Shown piece after piece: positions 39,069-48,232 of a DNA stretch of 64,000 nt. The stretch is from Streptosporangium becharense. Its GTDB lineage: Bacteria > Actinomycetota > Actinomycetes > Streptosporangiales > Streptosporangiaceae. Numbering within the stretch: position 1 is the stretch's first letter; the number at the start of each line of letters is the position of its first letter. The notes under the pieces are model-generated. The model made no database searches. It had not been told where the DNA came from and was given only the letters and a program-made list of their open reading frames with translations. Location: NCBI RefSeq assembly GCF_014204985.1, contig NZ_JACHMP010000001.1:4340001-4404000 (forward strand), given 5' to 3'. Position numbers and translations under genes: made by a program.

Positions 39069-39467
39069 GTGCCGAGTGGCAAGGTCAAGTGGTACGACGC
39101 CGACAAGGGATTCGGCTTCCTCACCCGCGACGACGGCGGTGAGGTCTTCGTGCATTCTTCCGCGCTGCCCTCCGGCGTGGATTCCCTCAAACCGGGCCAG
39201 AAGGTCGAATTCGGCGTGGCCGAAGGGCGCCGCGGCCAGCAGGCGCTCTCGGTTCGTGTGATCGACCAGCCTCCGGTGCTCGCCAGGTCCGCCAAAACCA
39301 AGGGCAAGCGCAAGAAGCCCGACGAGATGGTCGTCATCGTGGAGGATCTGATCAAGCTTCTGGACGTGGTCTCCACGTCGTACCAGAAGGGCAAGCACCC
39401 CGAACCCGCGCATGCCAAGAAGGTCGCGGCCGTGCTCCGGGCCGTGGCCGACGACCTGGACGACTGA
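39069..39467 (+). CDS. cold-shock domain protein with C-terminal extension
   Basis: The 132-residue protein has a cold-shock domain (1-66; RNP1 KGFGFL, RNP2 VFVHSSAL). A basic KTKGKRKK linker and a 45-residue helical tail (MVVIVEDLIKLLDVVSTSYQ) follow. The tail is an actinobacterial type found in one of the Csp paralogues. GTG at 39069 follows GAACGAGG. The promoter region at 38975-39060 is AT-rich. Confidence 0.94.
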   Translation: MPSGKVKWYDADKGFGFLTRDDGGEVFVHSSALPSGVDSLKPGQKVEFGVAEGRRGQQALSVRVIDQPPVLARSAKTKGKRKKPDEMVVIVEDLIKLLDVVSTSYQKGKHPEPAHAKKVAAVLRAVADDLDD

Positions 39468-39484
39468 CCCTTCCCGACATCGCC

Positions 39485-39523
39485 GAGCCCGCCGCGGCCT
39501 CCGCCGAAGGCCGCGGCGGGCTC
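39485..39523 (+). terminator. terminator of the cold-shock gene
   Basis: GAGCCCGCCGCGGCC pairs with GGCCGCGGCGGGCTC: a perfect 15-bp stem with a 9-nt loop, 18 bases after the stop. The T content after it is low. Confidence 0.75.
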
Positions 39524-39619
39524 GTGTGGGTTCGCGGCGGGCTCCTTGTCACCGGTTCCGTGACGGGCTCCTTGTCACCGGTTCCGCGACGGCTCCCAGC
39601 GGAGTTCCGGCCCCGTGGG

Positions 39620-41278
39620 TCAGCCGCCGTGGGGGCCGGTCAGCGGCCGGGTCCGCTTCTCCGTCGGCGCGTTCTCGTGCCGGATCACCGCGGTGGTCGT
39701 CCCCGCAGGACGCGACCTGCTCCGCCTGTTCTTCGGCGGAGCCCACTCCTCGCGGGCGGACCGCTCCACGACCGTGCGCTCGTGCTGGAGCCCGTCCACC
39801 GGCGCGAGAGGGCTCGACTCGGGGACGTGGGCGGCCCTGGCGGCCTCCACCCGGGCGTCCCGCTCCCGAAGCCGCGCGCGCCGCCGCAACGTCAGCCAGA
39901 CCAGTGAGCCCGCGAGCCCCGCGGTCATCACCGCCAGGCCGGCCTGACCGTCGGTGAACAGCGACATCAACAGCCCGACCAGGCCACCGGCCACCCACGC
40001 GATCTGCAGGAACGCCTCCACGACGCCGAACGTCGAGGAGCGCACCTCCTCGCCGATCTCCCGTTGCACGATCGCGTCCAGGGCGAGCTTCCCGAGCCCC
40101 TGGGCGAACGCGGCCACCAGCGCGACCGCCACCGCGGTCCACAGCCGGAAGACGATCGCCGCCACCACCGTCGTCGCGGTCGCCAGCGCGAGCGTCGCCA
40201 GCACGATGACCTGCGGGGAGTGGCTGCGCACCCAGGCGGCCACGGCCGCCCCGGCCAGCCCGCCCGCGCCGGCCGCCACGGCCAGCACGCCGATGGTGAC
40301 GGCCTCCGGCAGGCCGGGAAGCTTCTTGTCCTGGACGAGGAAGAGCAGGTAGAAGAGCAGGAAACCGGAGTAGACGCGGATCGCCACGTTGGCCTTCATC
40401 GCCTCGGCGACCACCGGGCCGACGTTCAGCAACGTACGCCAGCGATGTGTCCGTTCCCCGCCGTCCTCGTCGTCCGTCTCCAGGTCGGGGGAGTCCACGT
40501 GGCGGGGGAGCCGTATGGCCAGCACCCCTTGGAGGAGGAAGAGCACCGTCGTGCCGCGCAGCACCCACTCGGCCCCCAGCCAGGCGCTGACCCCGGCGCC
40601 GACGGGCACCGCCACCCCTGCCGCGACCAGCGCGAACAGGGCGACCCTCGCGTTGGCGGTGACCAGTGCGATGTCGGCGGGCAGCACGTTCGGCATGATC
40701 GCCGCGCGGGAGACGTTGTACGCCTTCGACAGCACCAGGACGGCCAGCGCGGCGGGGAAGATGGTGAACGCGTCACCGGAGACGACCGCCGCCGCCATGG
40801 CGAAGCAGAGCAGCCCGCGGCCGAACAGGGTGCCCGCCATCACGAAGCGCCGCCCTGAGCGGAACCGGTCGAGGACCGGCCCCACGAACGGCGCGACCAC
40901 CACGAAGGGGACCATCGTGATCAGCAGGTAGAGGGCGACCTGACCGCGGGCCTCGTTCACCGGGAGCTTGAAGAGCGTCCCGGCCAGGGCGACGGTGACC
41001 AGCGCGTCGCCCGCGCTGTGCGCGGCGGTCAGCTCGATCAGCTGGCCCAGCCCGGTACGGCCCGCCCCCTGGGCGTGCGTCAGCCGGCGGGCGGCCTTGC
41101 CGACCCGCCGGGTGCCGTCCACCACGTCATGCCCCGCGCGCGCGGTCGCCCGTCCGGTGCCGCGTCCCGCTCGTGCGAGGAAGCGGCCCGCGGAGGCGAC
41201 CGAGCGGCTGACCTGACGGGAGGCGTCGCCCACCGTCTTCCGCGCCCGTTCCCACCCAGCTGCCACGTATCCAGTCAT
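39620..41278 (-). CDS. MFS transporter with N-terminal basic extension
   Basis: The 552-residue product has a 75-residue Arg/Ala-rich amphipathic N-terminus. Twelve membrane spans follow (FVVVAPFVGPVLDRFRSGRR between spans 2 and 3 is the MFS A-motif region). The C-terminus is a charged tail of about 85 residues. Substrate unknown; a lysolipid or drug exporter-like role is possible. It sits between the cold-shock gene and DUF3027, an arrangement I believe is common in actinomycetes. Confidence 0.88.
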   Translation of the reverse strand: MTGYVAAGWERARKTVGDASRQVSRSVASAGRFLARAGRGTGRATARAGHDVVDGTRRVGKAARRLTHAQGAGRTGLGQLIELTAAHSAGDALVTVALAGTLFKLPVNEARGQVALYLLITMVPFVVVAPFVGPVLDRFRSGRRFVMAGTLFGRGLLCFAMAAAVVSGDAFTIFPAALAVLVLSKAYNVSRAAIMPNVLPADIALVTANARVALFALVAAGVAVPVGAGVSAWLGAEWVLRGTTVLFLLQGVLAIRLPRHVDSPDLETDDEDGGERTHRWRTLLNVGPVVAEAMKANVAIRVYSGFLLFYLLFLVQDKKLPGLPEAVTIGVLAVAAGAGGLAGAAVAAWVRSHSPQVIVLATLALATATTVVAAIVFRLWTAVAVALVAAFAQGLGKLALDAIVQREIGEEVRSSTFGVVEAFLQIAWVAGGLVGLLMSLFTDGQAGLAVMTAGLAGSLVWLTLRRRARLRERDARVEAARAAHVPESSPLAPVDGLQHERTVVERSAREEWAPPKNRRSRSRPAGTTTAVIRHENAPTEKRTRPLTGPHGG

Positions 41279-41590
41279 ACCCGAATGGCGGATGAGTTGT
41301 TCTCCGCGGCGGGGCCGCCCCCAGGCCGGGGGGCGGCGGGTCGCTCCCGGGCGGAGCCGCCCCCGCGCCGGGACGCGCGGGGCCGTCGCCCGCCGGAGCG
41401 CGACCGGCCGTCCCCAGGCCGGGACGCACGGGACCGTTCCGCGACCGCCCGCGCGACGATCGGTGGGACGATCGGCAGGCGGCGGTGCCGTCCGCTCCGG
41501 GCATGGGTGAAAATGAACTGTGAGTGAGCGCAGCGAGCGAGCCAGGAAAGACAGCAGCCGTCGTGCTGCGAGGCTGACGGGAGACCACTC
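41279..41590. other. intergenic region with degenerate GC repeats
   Basis: The stretch has repeated CCCCAGGCCGGG and CCGGGACGC-like units, and a REP-like GAGCGCAGCGAGCGAGC at about 41526. No gene is seen. The last 20 bases hold the DUF3027 Shine-Dalgarno. Confidence 0.6.
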
Positions 41591-42400
41591 GTGAGCCGAA
41601 CTCGATCACGCGCCGCGGTCCCCGATCCGGCGTGCGCCGCCGCCGTCGACCTCGCCCGCGCCGCGGTGGAGGAGAACGTCAGGCCCGAGCACGTGGGTGA
41701 GCACCTCGCGGCCGAGGCCGAGGGCGACCGCGTCGTCACCCATTACTTCGCCTGCCTCGACCGCGCCTACCGCGGCTGGCGCTGGGCCGTCACCGTCGCC
41801 CGCGCCGCGCGGGCGCGCAACGTGACGGTCAGCGAGGTCGTGCTCCTGCCCGGCGCGGGCGCGCTGCTGCCGCCGGAGTGGGTGCCGTGGAGCGAGCGCC
41901 TGCGTCCCGGAGACCTCGGCGTGGGCGACCTGCTGCCCACCCCGGACGACGACGACCGGCTCGCCCCGGGCTTCACCGAGACCGACGACGAGACCGACCG
42001 GCAGATGATCTTCGAGTACGGTCTCGGCCGGGCCCGGGTGCTCTCCCGGATCGGCCGCGACCGCGCCGTGCGGCGCTGGCACGCCGGCGAGTCGGGCCCG
42101 CACACCCCGCTCGCGCACGCCGCCCCCGCCCAGTGCTCCACCTGCGGTTTCTACTGGCCGCTCGCGGGTGCGCTGCGCATCGGCTTCGGTGTCTGCGCCA
42201 ACGAGTACGCCCCCGACGACGGGCGGGTCGTCGCGGCCGACCACGGTTGCGGCGCGCACTCCGAGGCCGCCGTGCTGCCGCACCAGGTCGAGCCGACGTC
42301 GCCGATCCTCGACGACCTCGTCTACGACACCGCCGAGGCCGAGCCCGACCTGACCGGTTCCGTCGACGACGCCACCCCCGAGCCTCTCGGGCACTCCTGA
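41591..42400 (+). CDS. DUF3027 protein
   Basis: The 269-residue protein is of the actinobacterial DUF3027 family. GDRVVTHYFACLDRAYRGWR, GALLPPEWVPWSERLRPGDL and CSTCGFYWPLAGALRIGFGV are characteristic. The Cys pair of CSTCG and later Cys/His residues (GVCANEY, DHGCGAH) look like a metal site. The GTG at 41591 follows GACGGGAG. Function is unknown; it is widely conserved and lies directly before the GHKL ATPase gene. Confidence 0.9.
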   Translation: MSRTRSRAAVPDPACAAAVDLARAAVEENVRPEHVGEHLAAEAEGDRVVTHYFACLDRAYRGWRWAVTVARAARARNVTVSEVVLLPGAGALLPPEWVPWSERLRPGDLGVGDLLPTPDDDDRLAPGFTETDDETDRQMIFEYGLGRARVLSRIGRDRAVRRWHAGESGPHTPLAHAAPAQCSTCGFYWPLAGALRIGFGVCANEYAPDDGRVVAADHGCGAHSEAAVLPHQVEPTSPILDDLVYDTAEAEPDLTGSVDDATPEPLGHS

Positions 42401-42631
42401 ATCCGGAGGTTGTCCGGCCCGCCGCTCCCGCGGGCCGGCCAGCCCGTAAAGCGCCCCGGTGCCGCCATCCGCGGTGTCCGGGTCGCCCTCCGGCCATGAC
42501 GCTCCGTTCCGCGGTCGTGACGCCCGTCTTCCGGTCGTGACGCCCGCCCCGCGGCCGGGACGCCCGCCTCCGGGCGGTGACGACCGCCACGCGAGACGAC
42601 CTGTGGGACCCCGACCTTTGGACTCATCGCC

Positions 42632-45600
42632 TTGACTGACATCTTCGCCACCGAACGACTGCGTTCCGCCGTGCTGGCCGCCTGGAAGGCGTCGCCCGCG
42701 CGTTTCCGCGAGGACGCCAACGCCGAGGAGGACTTCGCGCTCGGCGGCTACCGTGACCGCCTGATCGTCGAGCTCGCCCAGAACGCGGCCGACGCCGCCC
42801 TGCGCGCGGGGGTGCCCGGACGGCTCCGGCTGTCGCTGCGCGAGGGGGTGCTGTCGGCCGCCAACACCGGCGCGCCGCTCGACGCGGCCGGCGTCGAGGG
42901 GGTGTCCACGCTGCGTGTCTCCGCCAAACGTGACGACGTCGGCGCGGCCGGCCGTTTCGGCGTCGGTTTCGCGGCCGTGGTCTCGGTCTGCGACGAGCCG
43001 GTGATCGGCTCCCTCGGCTCCGGCGTGGTGCGCTGGTCCCGTGACCAGACGGTCGCCCTGGTCGCCGCCGAGCCCGAGCTGGCCAAGGAACTCGCCGAAC
43101 GCGGCGGGCACGTCCCGCTGCTGCGTCTGCCGTTCCCCGCGGGTGCGGTCGAGATCCCGGCCGGGTTCGACACCCTCGTCCGGCTTCCGCTGCGTGACGC
43201 GGCGGCGGTCGAGGCCGTGCGGACGATGCTGCGCGAGACCAGCCCCGCGCTGCTGCTCGGCCTGCCCGCGCTGGAGTCGATCGAGATCGACGTCGACGGT
43301 GAGACCAGGACCGTCACCGCCGAGGGCTGGAAGGTGGTCTCGGCCTCCGGCCGGTTCGCCCCCGAGCAGGTGGCCGAGCTGTTCGCCGACCGGCCCACCG
43401 AGGAGCGTGCCCGGCCGTACTGGCTGGTCCGCTGGGCCGTGCCCGTCACGTCCGGCCCCGGCGGAGACCGGCGGGGGGAGGCTGCGGGAGACGCCCCCGA
43501 AGGGGGGGAGCCCAGGCCGCTGCCGTCGCTGGTGCCGCCCGTGGTCCACGCCCCCACGCCGAGCGACGAGCCGCTCGACCTGCCCGCGCTGCTCATCGCC
43601 ACGTTCCCGATGGCCACCGACCGGCGGCACGTGGCGCCGGGCCCGCTGGCCGACTTCGTGGTCGAGCGCGCCGCCGACCTTTACCTGGAGCTCCTCTCCG
43701 GGCTGCCCCGCACGCCCGCGCTGCTCGACCTCGTCCCCGGTCTGATGGGCAAGGGTGAGCTCGACGCGGCGATCCGGCGGGCGATCCTGCGCAGGCTTCC
43801 CGATGCCCCGCTGCTCCCGGCGCTCTCCCCGCCCGCCGCCGTGCCGTCCCCGCGGGGTGACGCCGGGGCCTCCCCGGTGCTCGCCGACCCGGCGGACATC
43901 GCCGCCTCAGCGGGCCCGGACCCGGCCGCCGCGCCGCTCACCGGTGGGGAGGGCTTCCTGGTCGCCGGTCGCAGGGCCTCGGTCGTCGCGGCCCCGGGTG
44001 AACTGCTGGAGCGGATCGCCCCCATGGTCCCCGGCCTGCTGCCCGCGGGCTGGCCGTCCCGGCACCCGGCGCTCAACGCGCTCGGGGTCCGGCGGGTGCC
44101 GCTCGCCGACGTCGTGGACATGCTCTCCGGCGACGCCGTCGAGGACCGCGACCCGGCCTGGTGGCGCTCGCTGTACGAGGTGCTGCCCGGCGACGACCCG
44201 GAGGCGCTCGGCGCGCTGCCGGTGCCGCTGGCCGACGGCCGCCTCGTGCGCGGGCCGCGCGGCACGCTGCTGCTGACCGATGGCTCCGCGCTCGATCCGG
44301 CGGTGCTCGGCCCGCTGGGGCTGCGCGTGGTGCATCCGGAGGCGGCGCATCCGCTGCTGCTGCGGCTGGGGGCGGGCGAGGCCACGCCCCGTACGGTCTT
44401 GGAAGACCCGCTGACCCGCTCGGCCGTCGCCCAGTCGCTGGACAACCCCGACGCGGAGGCGATCGCCCAGGCGGTGCTCGCCCTGGTCGACGCGGCGGGG
44501 CTGACCGCGGGTGAGGCCCCGTGGCTGTCGGAGCTGGCGCTGCGCGGCGCCGACGGCGAGCTGTACCCGGCGGGTGAGCTGCTCCTGGCCGACGGGGCGC
44601 TCGCCGGGCTGCTCGACCCCGAGACGCACTTCGGCACGGCCACGCCGGAGCTGGTGGAGCGCCACGGTCCGCGGGTGCTCGCCGCGGTCGGCGTGCTCGA
44701 CGGGTTCGCCGTGGTCAACGACACCGATGTCATGATCGACCCGGACGACTGCGACCACGACCTCGATCGCGAGGAGGAGTGGCTGGAGGCCGTCCTCGAC
44801 CTGCTGCCCGACGCGGGAGTGCCGCCGGTCGCCCCGGAGTTCTCCGCCGTGCGCGACCTGGAGTACGTCGCCGACTGGCCCGCGGCCCTCGCCCTGCTGT
44901 CGCGTCCGCCGCTCCGCTCGGTCCTGCATCCGCTGCGGGTCCTGGTGGCCGGGGAGGTCGTGGAGGTTCCCTCCTACACCGCGTGGTGGCTGTCCACCCA
45001 CCCGGTGCTCGGCGGCAGGCGTCCCACCCAGTTGCGTCTCCCGACCGCCGACCCGCTGCTGTTCGGCCTGTACGGCGACGCCCCGGCCGACGTCGACGAG
45101 GCCGCGCTGGCGATGATCGGCGTCCGGACCACGCTGGCGGACCTGCTGGCCTCGCACGGCGGGCCCGACGAGCTGCTGGACCTGCTCGGCGACCCGGCGG
45201 TCGAGGTCGACCGGGCCCAGCTCCGTGCTCTGTGGGTGGCCCTCGCGGGGGTCGACCCCGCCCGTGTCGCGCCTCCACGCGCGGTTCGCGCGGTCCTCGG
45301 TGACGAGATCGTCGTGGTCGACGCCGCCGACGGCAGCCCGCTGCCCGCCCCCGGCTCCGCGTCCGGCTCCGACGCCGGTTCACGGGGCGGGGCGGGCGAA
45401 CCGGTCGTCGTCGAGGCACCCGACCTGCTCCCGCTGGTCGCGGACCGGCCGCTGGTCCTGGCCCCGTTCGACCTGGCGGAGGCGCTGTCGGAGCTGCTCG
45501 ACCTGCCACTGGCGGGGGAGGAGGCGGCCGGGGAGGTCACGTCCTCGGGCGAGGTGCGCCAGGTGCCGCCCGCCGTGCGGTCGCTGCTGCCCACCGCGCC

Positions 45601-45832
45601 CGCGACCTACGTGGCGCACGAGAACCTGCTCGTGGACGGAGTGCCCGCGGCCTGGCGGTTCTTCGAAGGCACGGTGCACGCCGCCGACACCGAGGGGCTG
45701 GCGCGCGGGCTGGCGTGGGCGGCGGGCCAGTGGGGGGACCGGCTCGCCGTCGCGGCCCTGCTGCGCGACCCGGCGGCGGTGCCGCTGCTGCTGGCCGAGG
45801 CCGACCTCGACAGCTGGACCGCCTCGACCTGA
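42632..45832 (+). CDS. large GHKL ATPase, sacsin/Hsp90-like
   Basis: The 1,066-residue protein has a Bergerat-fold ATP site at its N-terminus: N-box IVELAQNAADAAL (Asn51), G1 region ANTGAPLD (77-84) and G2 GRFGVGF (107-113). The remaining 850 residues are alpha/beta with no other known domain and several low-complexity loops. Similar proteins in actinomycetes are annotated as sacsin N-terminal ATP-binding-like or Hsp90-like. A chaperone or remodelling role is suggested, none shown. The start is a TTG at 42632 without a Shine-Dalgarno; it is the only start that includes MTDIFATERL. Confidence 0.88.
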   Translation: MTDIFATERLRSAVLAAWKASPARFREDANAEEDFALGGYRDRLIVELAQNAADAALRAGVPGRLRLSLREGVLSAANTGAPLDAAGVEGVSTLRVSAKRDDVGAAGRFGVGFAAVVSVCDEPVIGSLGSGVVRWSRDQTVALVAAEPELAKELAERGGHVPLLRLPFPAGAVEIPAGFDTLVRLPLRDAAAVEAVRTMLRETSPALLLGLPALESIEIDVDGETRTVTAEGWKVVSASGRFAPEQVAELFADRPTEERARPYWLVRWAVPVTSGPGGDRRGEAAGDAPEGGEPRPLPSLVPPVVHAPTPSDEPLDLPALLIATFPMATDRRHVAPGPLADFVVERAADLYLELLSGLPRTPALLDLVPGLMGKGELDAAIRRAILRRLPDAPLLPALSPPAAVPSPRGDAGASPVLADPADIAASAGPDPAAAPLTGGEGFLVAGRRASVVAAPGELLERIAPMVPGLLPAGWPSRHPALNALGVRRVPLADVVDMLSGDAVEDRDPAWWRSLYEVLPGDDPEALGALPVPLADGRLVRGPRGTLLLTDGSALDPAVLGPLGLRVVHPEAAHPLLLRLGAGEATPRTVLEDPLTRSAVAQSLDNPDAEAIAQAVLALVDAAGLTAGEAPWLSELALRGADGELYPAGELLLADGALAGLLDPETHFGTATPELVERHGPRVLAAVGVLDGFAVVNDTDVMIDPDDCDHDLDREEEWLEAVLDLLPDAGVPPVAPEFSAVRDLEYVADWPAALALLSRPPLRSVLHPLRVLVAGEVVEVPSYTAWWLSTHPVLGGRRPTQLRLPTADPLLFGLYGDAPADVDEAALAMIGVRTTLADLLASHGGPDELLDLLGDPAVEVDRAQLRALWVALAGVDPARVAPPRAVRAVLGDEIVVVDAADGSPLPAPGSASGSDAGSRGGAGEPVVVEAPDLLPLVADRPLVLAPFDLAEALSELLDLPLAGEEAAGEVTSSGEVRQVPPAVRSLLPTAPATYVAHENLLVDGVPAAWRFFEGTVHAADTEGLARGLAWAAGQWGDRLAVAALLRDPAAVPLLLAEADLDSWTAST

Positions 45833-45887
45833 CCCCTGCCTCCTGTCGTCTCCCCCGTCTCCGGTCTCCGGGGCGGGGGAGCGGCGG

Positions 45888-46148
45888 TCAGAGGATCGCG
45901 GTGCTGGGCTCGACCGGTTCCTCGGTGGGCGGCGGGCGGCGGCGGTCGCGGCGGTGGATGTAGAACAGGCCGAACAGGCCGCCGCAGATGCCCGACACGC
46001 ACGTCCAGATCCACCAGTGCCGCTCGGCGCCCGGCCCCACGATCAGGAGCACGACCAGGGCGACCGCCCACAGGGCCGTGCCCACGAGGACGGTGAGCGT
46101 GTCGTTGGTCTTCAACGGCTGGAGATCCGGGAGGCGAGGCTGGTCCAC
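45888..46148 (-). CDS. DUF2530 small membrane protein
   Basis: The 86-residue product has two transmembrane segments (LTVLVGTALWAVALVVLLIV and WIWTCVSGICGGLFGLFYI) and a basic end (HRRDRRRPPP). It belongs to the actinobacterial DUF2530 family. It is divergent from the NCS2 permease gene. Function unknown. Confidence 0.88.
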   Translation of the reverse strand: MDQPRLPDLQPLKTNDTLTVLVGTALWAVALVVLLIVGPGAERHWWIWTCVSGICGGLFGLFYIHRRDRRRPPPTEEPVEPSTAIL

Positions 46149-46269
46149 GCGATCCAGCCTAGGCGACGACCTGCCGCCGCCGGTCGGTGAGGACGCGAAT
46201 CGATCTCGAAAGCGTCACCATCCCGGCCCGGGACTTCCAGGAGGCCGGGTACGCTGCCACCCTGCGTGC

Positions 46270-47739
46270 GTGAGTGACGATAGAACTCCCCAAATAAGCA
46301 CACTTGACCGTTTCTTCCACATCACCGAGCGCGGTTCCTCCGTCGGCCGGGAGGTACGCGGCGGCGTCGCCACCTTCTTCACGATGGCCTACATCGTCGT
46401 GCTCAACCCACTGATCATCGCCACCGCCCCGGATGCGGAGGGGCAGTTCATCGGGGACGGATCCGGGGCGAACATACCGCTGGTCGCCGCCGGTACCGCC
46501 CTCGTCGCGGGCCTGCTGAGCATCCTGATGGGCGTCGTCGGCAAGGTCCCCTTCGCGATGGCCGCGGGACTCGGCCTGAACGCCTTCGTCACCTACAACA
46601 TCGCCCCCAAGATGTCGTGGGAGTCGGCGATGGGGCTCGTCTTCCTGGAAGGGGTGGTCATCGCACTCCTGGTGCTGACCGGGTTCCGCACCGCCGTGTT
46701 CAACGCCATCCCGTCCGAGCTGAAGACCGCGATCAGTGTCGGCATCGGCCTGTTCATCGCGCTGATCGGCTTCGTGGACGCCGGGTTCGTCCGCCGGGTG
46801 GCGGCCGGCCCGCCCCTGGAGCTCGGCATCCGGGGTGCGCTGACGAGCTGGCCGATCTTCGTCTTCGTGGCCGGCCTGTTGCTGATCACGGTGCTGGTCG
46901 CACGCAGGGTGAAAGGTGCGATCCTGATCGGCATCGTCGCCACCACCGTCCTGGCGATCGTCGTCGAGGCCGTCGGGAAGATCGGCGCGGCGACGGTGCC
47001 GGGCCGGCCCGCGAACCCGGCGGGCTGGCAGCTCGTCGTCCCCGGCATCCCCGACCGGATCTTCGGTTTCACCAACCCGCTCGTGCTCTTCCGGGAGTTC
47101 GACCCGTTCGGCGCCTTCGGCTCCATCTCGGCCCTGCTGGCCCTGCTGCTCGTCTTCTCCCTGCTGATCACCGACTTCTTCGACACCATGGGCACGATCG
47201 TGGGCGTCGGCGGCCAGGCCGGGCTGATCCGGGAGGACGGCACGCTGCCCCGGACCCGCCAGATCCTGCTCGTCGACTCGATCGGCGCGGCGGCCGGCGG
47301 CGCCGCCTCCGTCTCCTCCAACACGACCTACATCGAGTCGGCCGCGGGCGTCGGCGAAGGCGCGCGCACCGGCCTCGCCAGCGTCGTCACCGGCGTGCTG
47401 TTCCTGCTCGCCGTCTTCGTCTCACCGCTCGTCGCCGTCGTCCCGTACGAGGCCGCCGCCCCCGCGCTCGTCGTCGTCGGCTTCCTGATGATGACCAGCG
47501 TTCGGGAGATCGACTTCACCGACTACGAGGTCGCCATCCCGGCGTTCCTGACGATCGTGCTCATGCCGTTCAGCTACTCGATCGCCACCGGGATCGGCGC
47601 CGGATTCGTCACCTTCGTGCTGATCAAGCTGGTGAAGGGCAAGGCCCGCGCGGTCCACCCGCTGATGTGGACCGTCGCGGTGCTGTTCGTGCTCTACTTC
47701 GCCCTCGGCCCGATCAGGGCCCTGCTCGGCGTCGGCTGA
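46270..47739 (+). CDS. NCS2 xanthine/uracil/adenine permease (AzgA/PbuG type)
   Basis: The 489-residue membrane protein has about 12-14 spans. GLGLNAFVTYNIAPKMSWES and LITDFFDTMGTIVGVGGQAG are signature blocks of the hypoxanthine/adenine/guanine branch of NCS2. The GTG at 46270 gives MSDDRTPQISTLDRFFHITE; no Shine-Dalgarno is seen, so it may be leaderless. It is a nucleobase proton symporter by family. Confidence 0.94.
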   Translation: MSDDRTPQISTLDRFFHITERGSSVGREVRGGVATFFTMAYIVVLNPLIIATAPDAEGQFIGDGSGANIPLVAAGTALVAGLLSILMGVVGKVPFAMAAGLGLNAFVTYNIAPKMSWESAMGLVFLEGVVIALLVLTGFRTAVFNAIPSELKTAISVGIGLFIALIGFVDAGFVRRVAAGPPLELGIRGALTSWPIFVFVAGLLLITVLVARRVKGAILIGIVATTVLAIVVEAVGKIGAATVPGRPANPAGWQLVVPGIPDRIFGFTNPLVLFREFDPFGAFGSISALLALLLVFSLLITDFFDTMGTIVGVGGQAGLIREDGTLPRTRQILLVDSIGAAAGGAASVSSNTTYIESAAGVGEGARTGLASVVTGVLFLLAVFVSPLVAVVPYEAAAPALVVVGFLMMTSVREIDFTDYEVAIPAFLTIVLMPFSYSIATGIGAGFVTFVLIKLVKGKARAVHPLMWTVAVLFVLYFALGPIRALLGVG

Positions 47740-47751
47740 GAAGCGGTCCGA

Positions 47752-47792
47752 GGCCGTCGCGGTGCCCGTGGGCGGTCACCGCGACGGCCTTT
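47752..47792 (+). terminator. NCS2 permease terminator
   Basis: AGGCCGTCGCGGTG pairs with CACCGCGACGGCCTTT, a 14-bp stem with a 12-nt loop, followed by TTT. It lies 12 bases after the stop. Confidence 0.85.
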
Positions 47793-47890
47793 CCCGCAGC
47801 GGCCCTCCCGCGCACGGGCCCGTATCGCCCCGGGAACAATCCAGGAACAATCAGGACGGCAAGCATCGGCGTCGGCCCCGGAAGGGCGGT

Positions 47891-48127
47891 ATGGACGTTC
47901 CCGTGTACTACCGGCAGCGGCTGGTCGGGTTCATCGAGGACTCGAAGGTGGACAACTTCCGCACCTACGGTCGTTGGCGGCCCATCGCCTCCGCCCGGAC
48001 GGCGGTGTTCCTCCGGGCCGTCGGGGCGGGGGCGGAGCCGACGGTCGCGTTCTCCGAGACGGGGAAGCCCACCGGCTATGTGACGGGCCTCGACGGTGGG
48101 GAGATCGAGGTCGTGACAGTGCCGTAG
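47891..48127 (+). CDS. small hypothetical protein
   Basis: The 78-residue product (MDVPVYYRQRLVGFIEDSKV and on) is strand-rich, with a conserved-looking Tyr/Arg/Trp patch (FRTYGRWRPI). GGAAGGGCGG precedes the ATG. I do not recognise a family. It is convergent with the hydrolase gene. Confidence 0.65.
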   Translation: MDVPVYYRQRLVGFIEDSKVDNFRTYGRWRPIASARTAVFLRAVGAGAEPTVAFSETGKPTGYVTGLDGGEIEVVTVP

Positions 48128-48232
48128 GCGTCGTCGACCGCCGGGACCGCCGCCGGGCCCGCCGGGGCCGTCCCCTTCATGCCGGTCAGGCCGGTGAGGG
48201 GCTGGACCGCCATGGCGTCCGGCGGCGGGAGG

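Noticed and set aside
41606-43630. 674-codon minus frame opposite DUF3027 and the GHKL gene
   Set aside because: Low-complexity Arg/Gly-rich; both plus-strand genes are better supported.
42632-45832. Anti-phage defence system based on a GHKL ATPase
   Set aside because: Neighbours are conserved housekeeping families and no nuclease or other defence effector is nearby.
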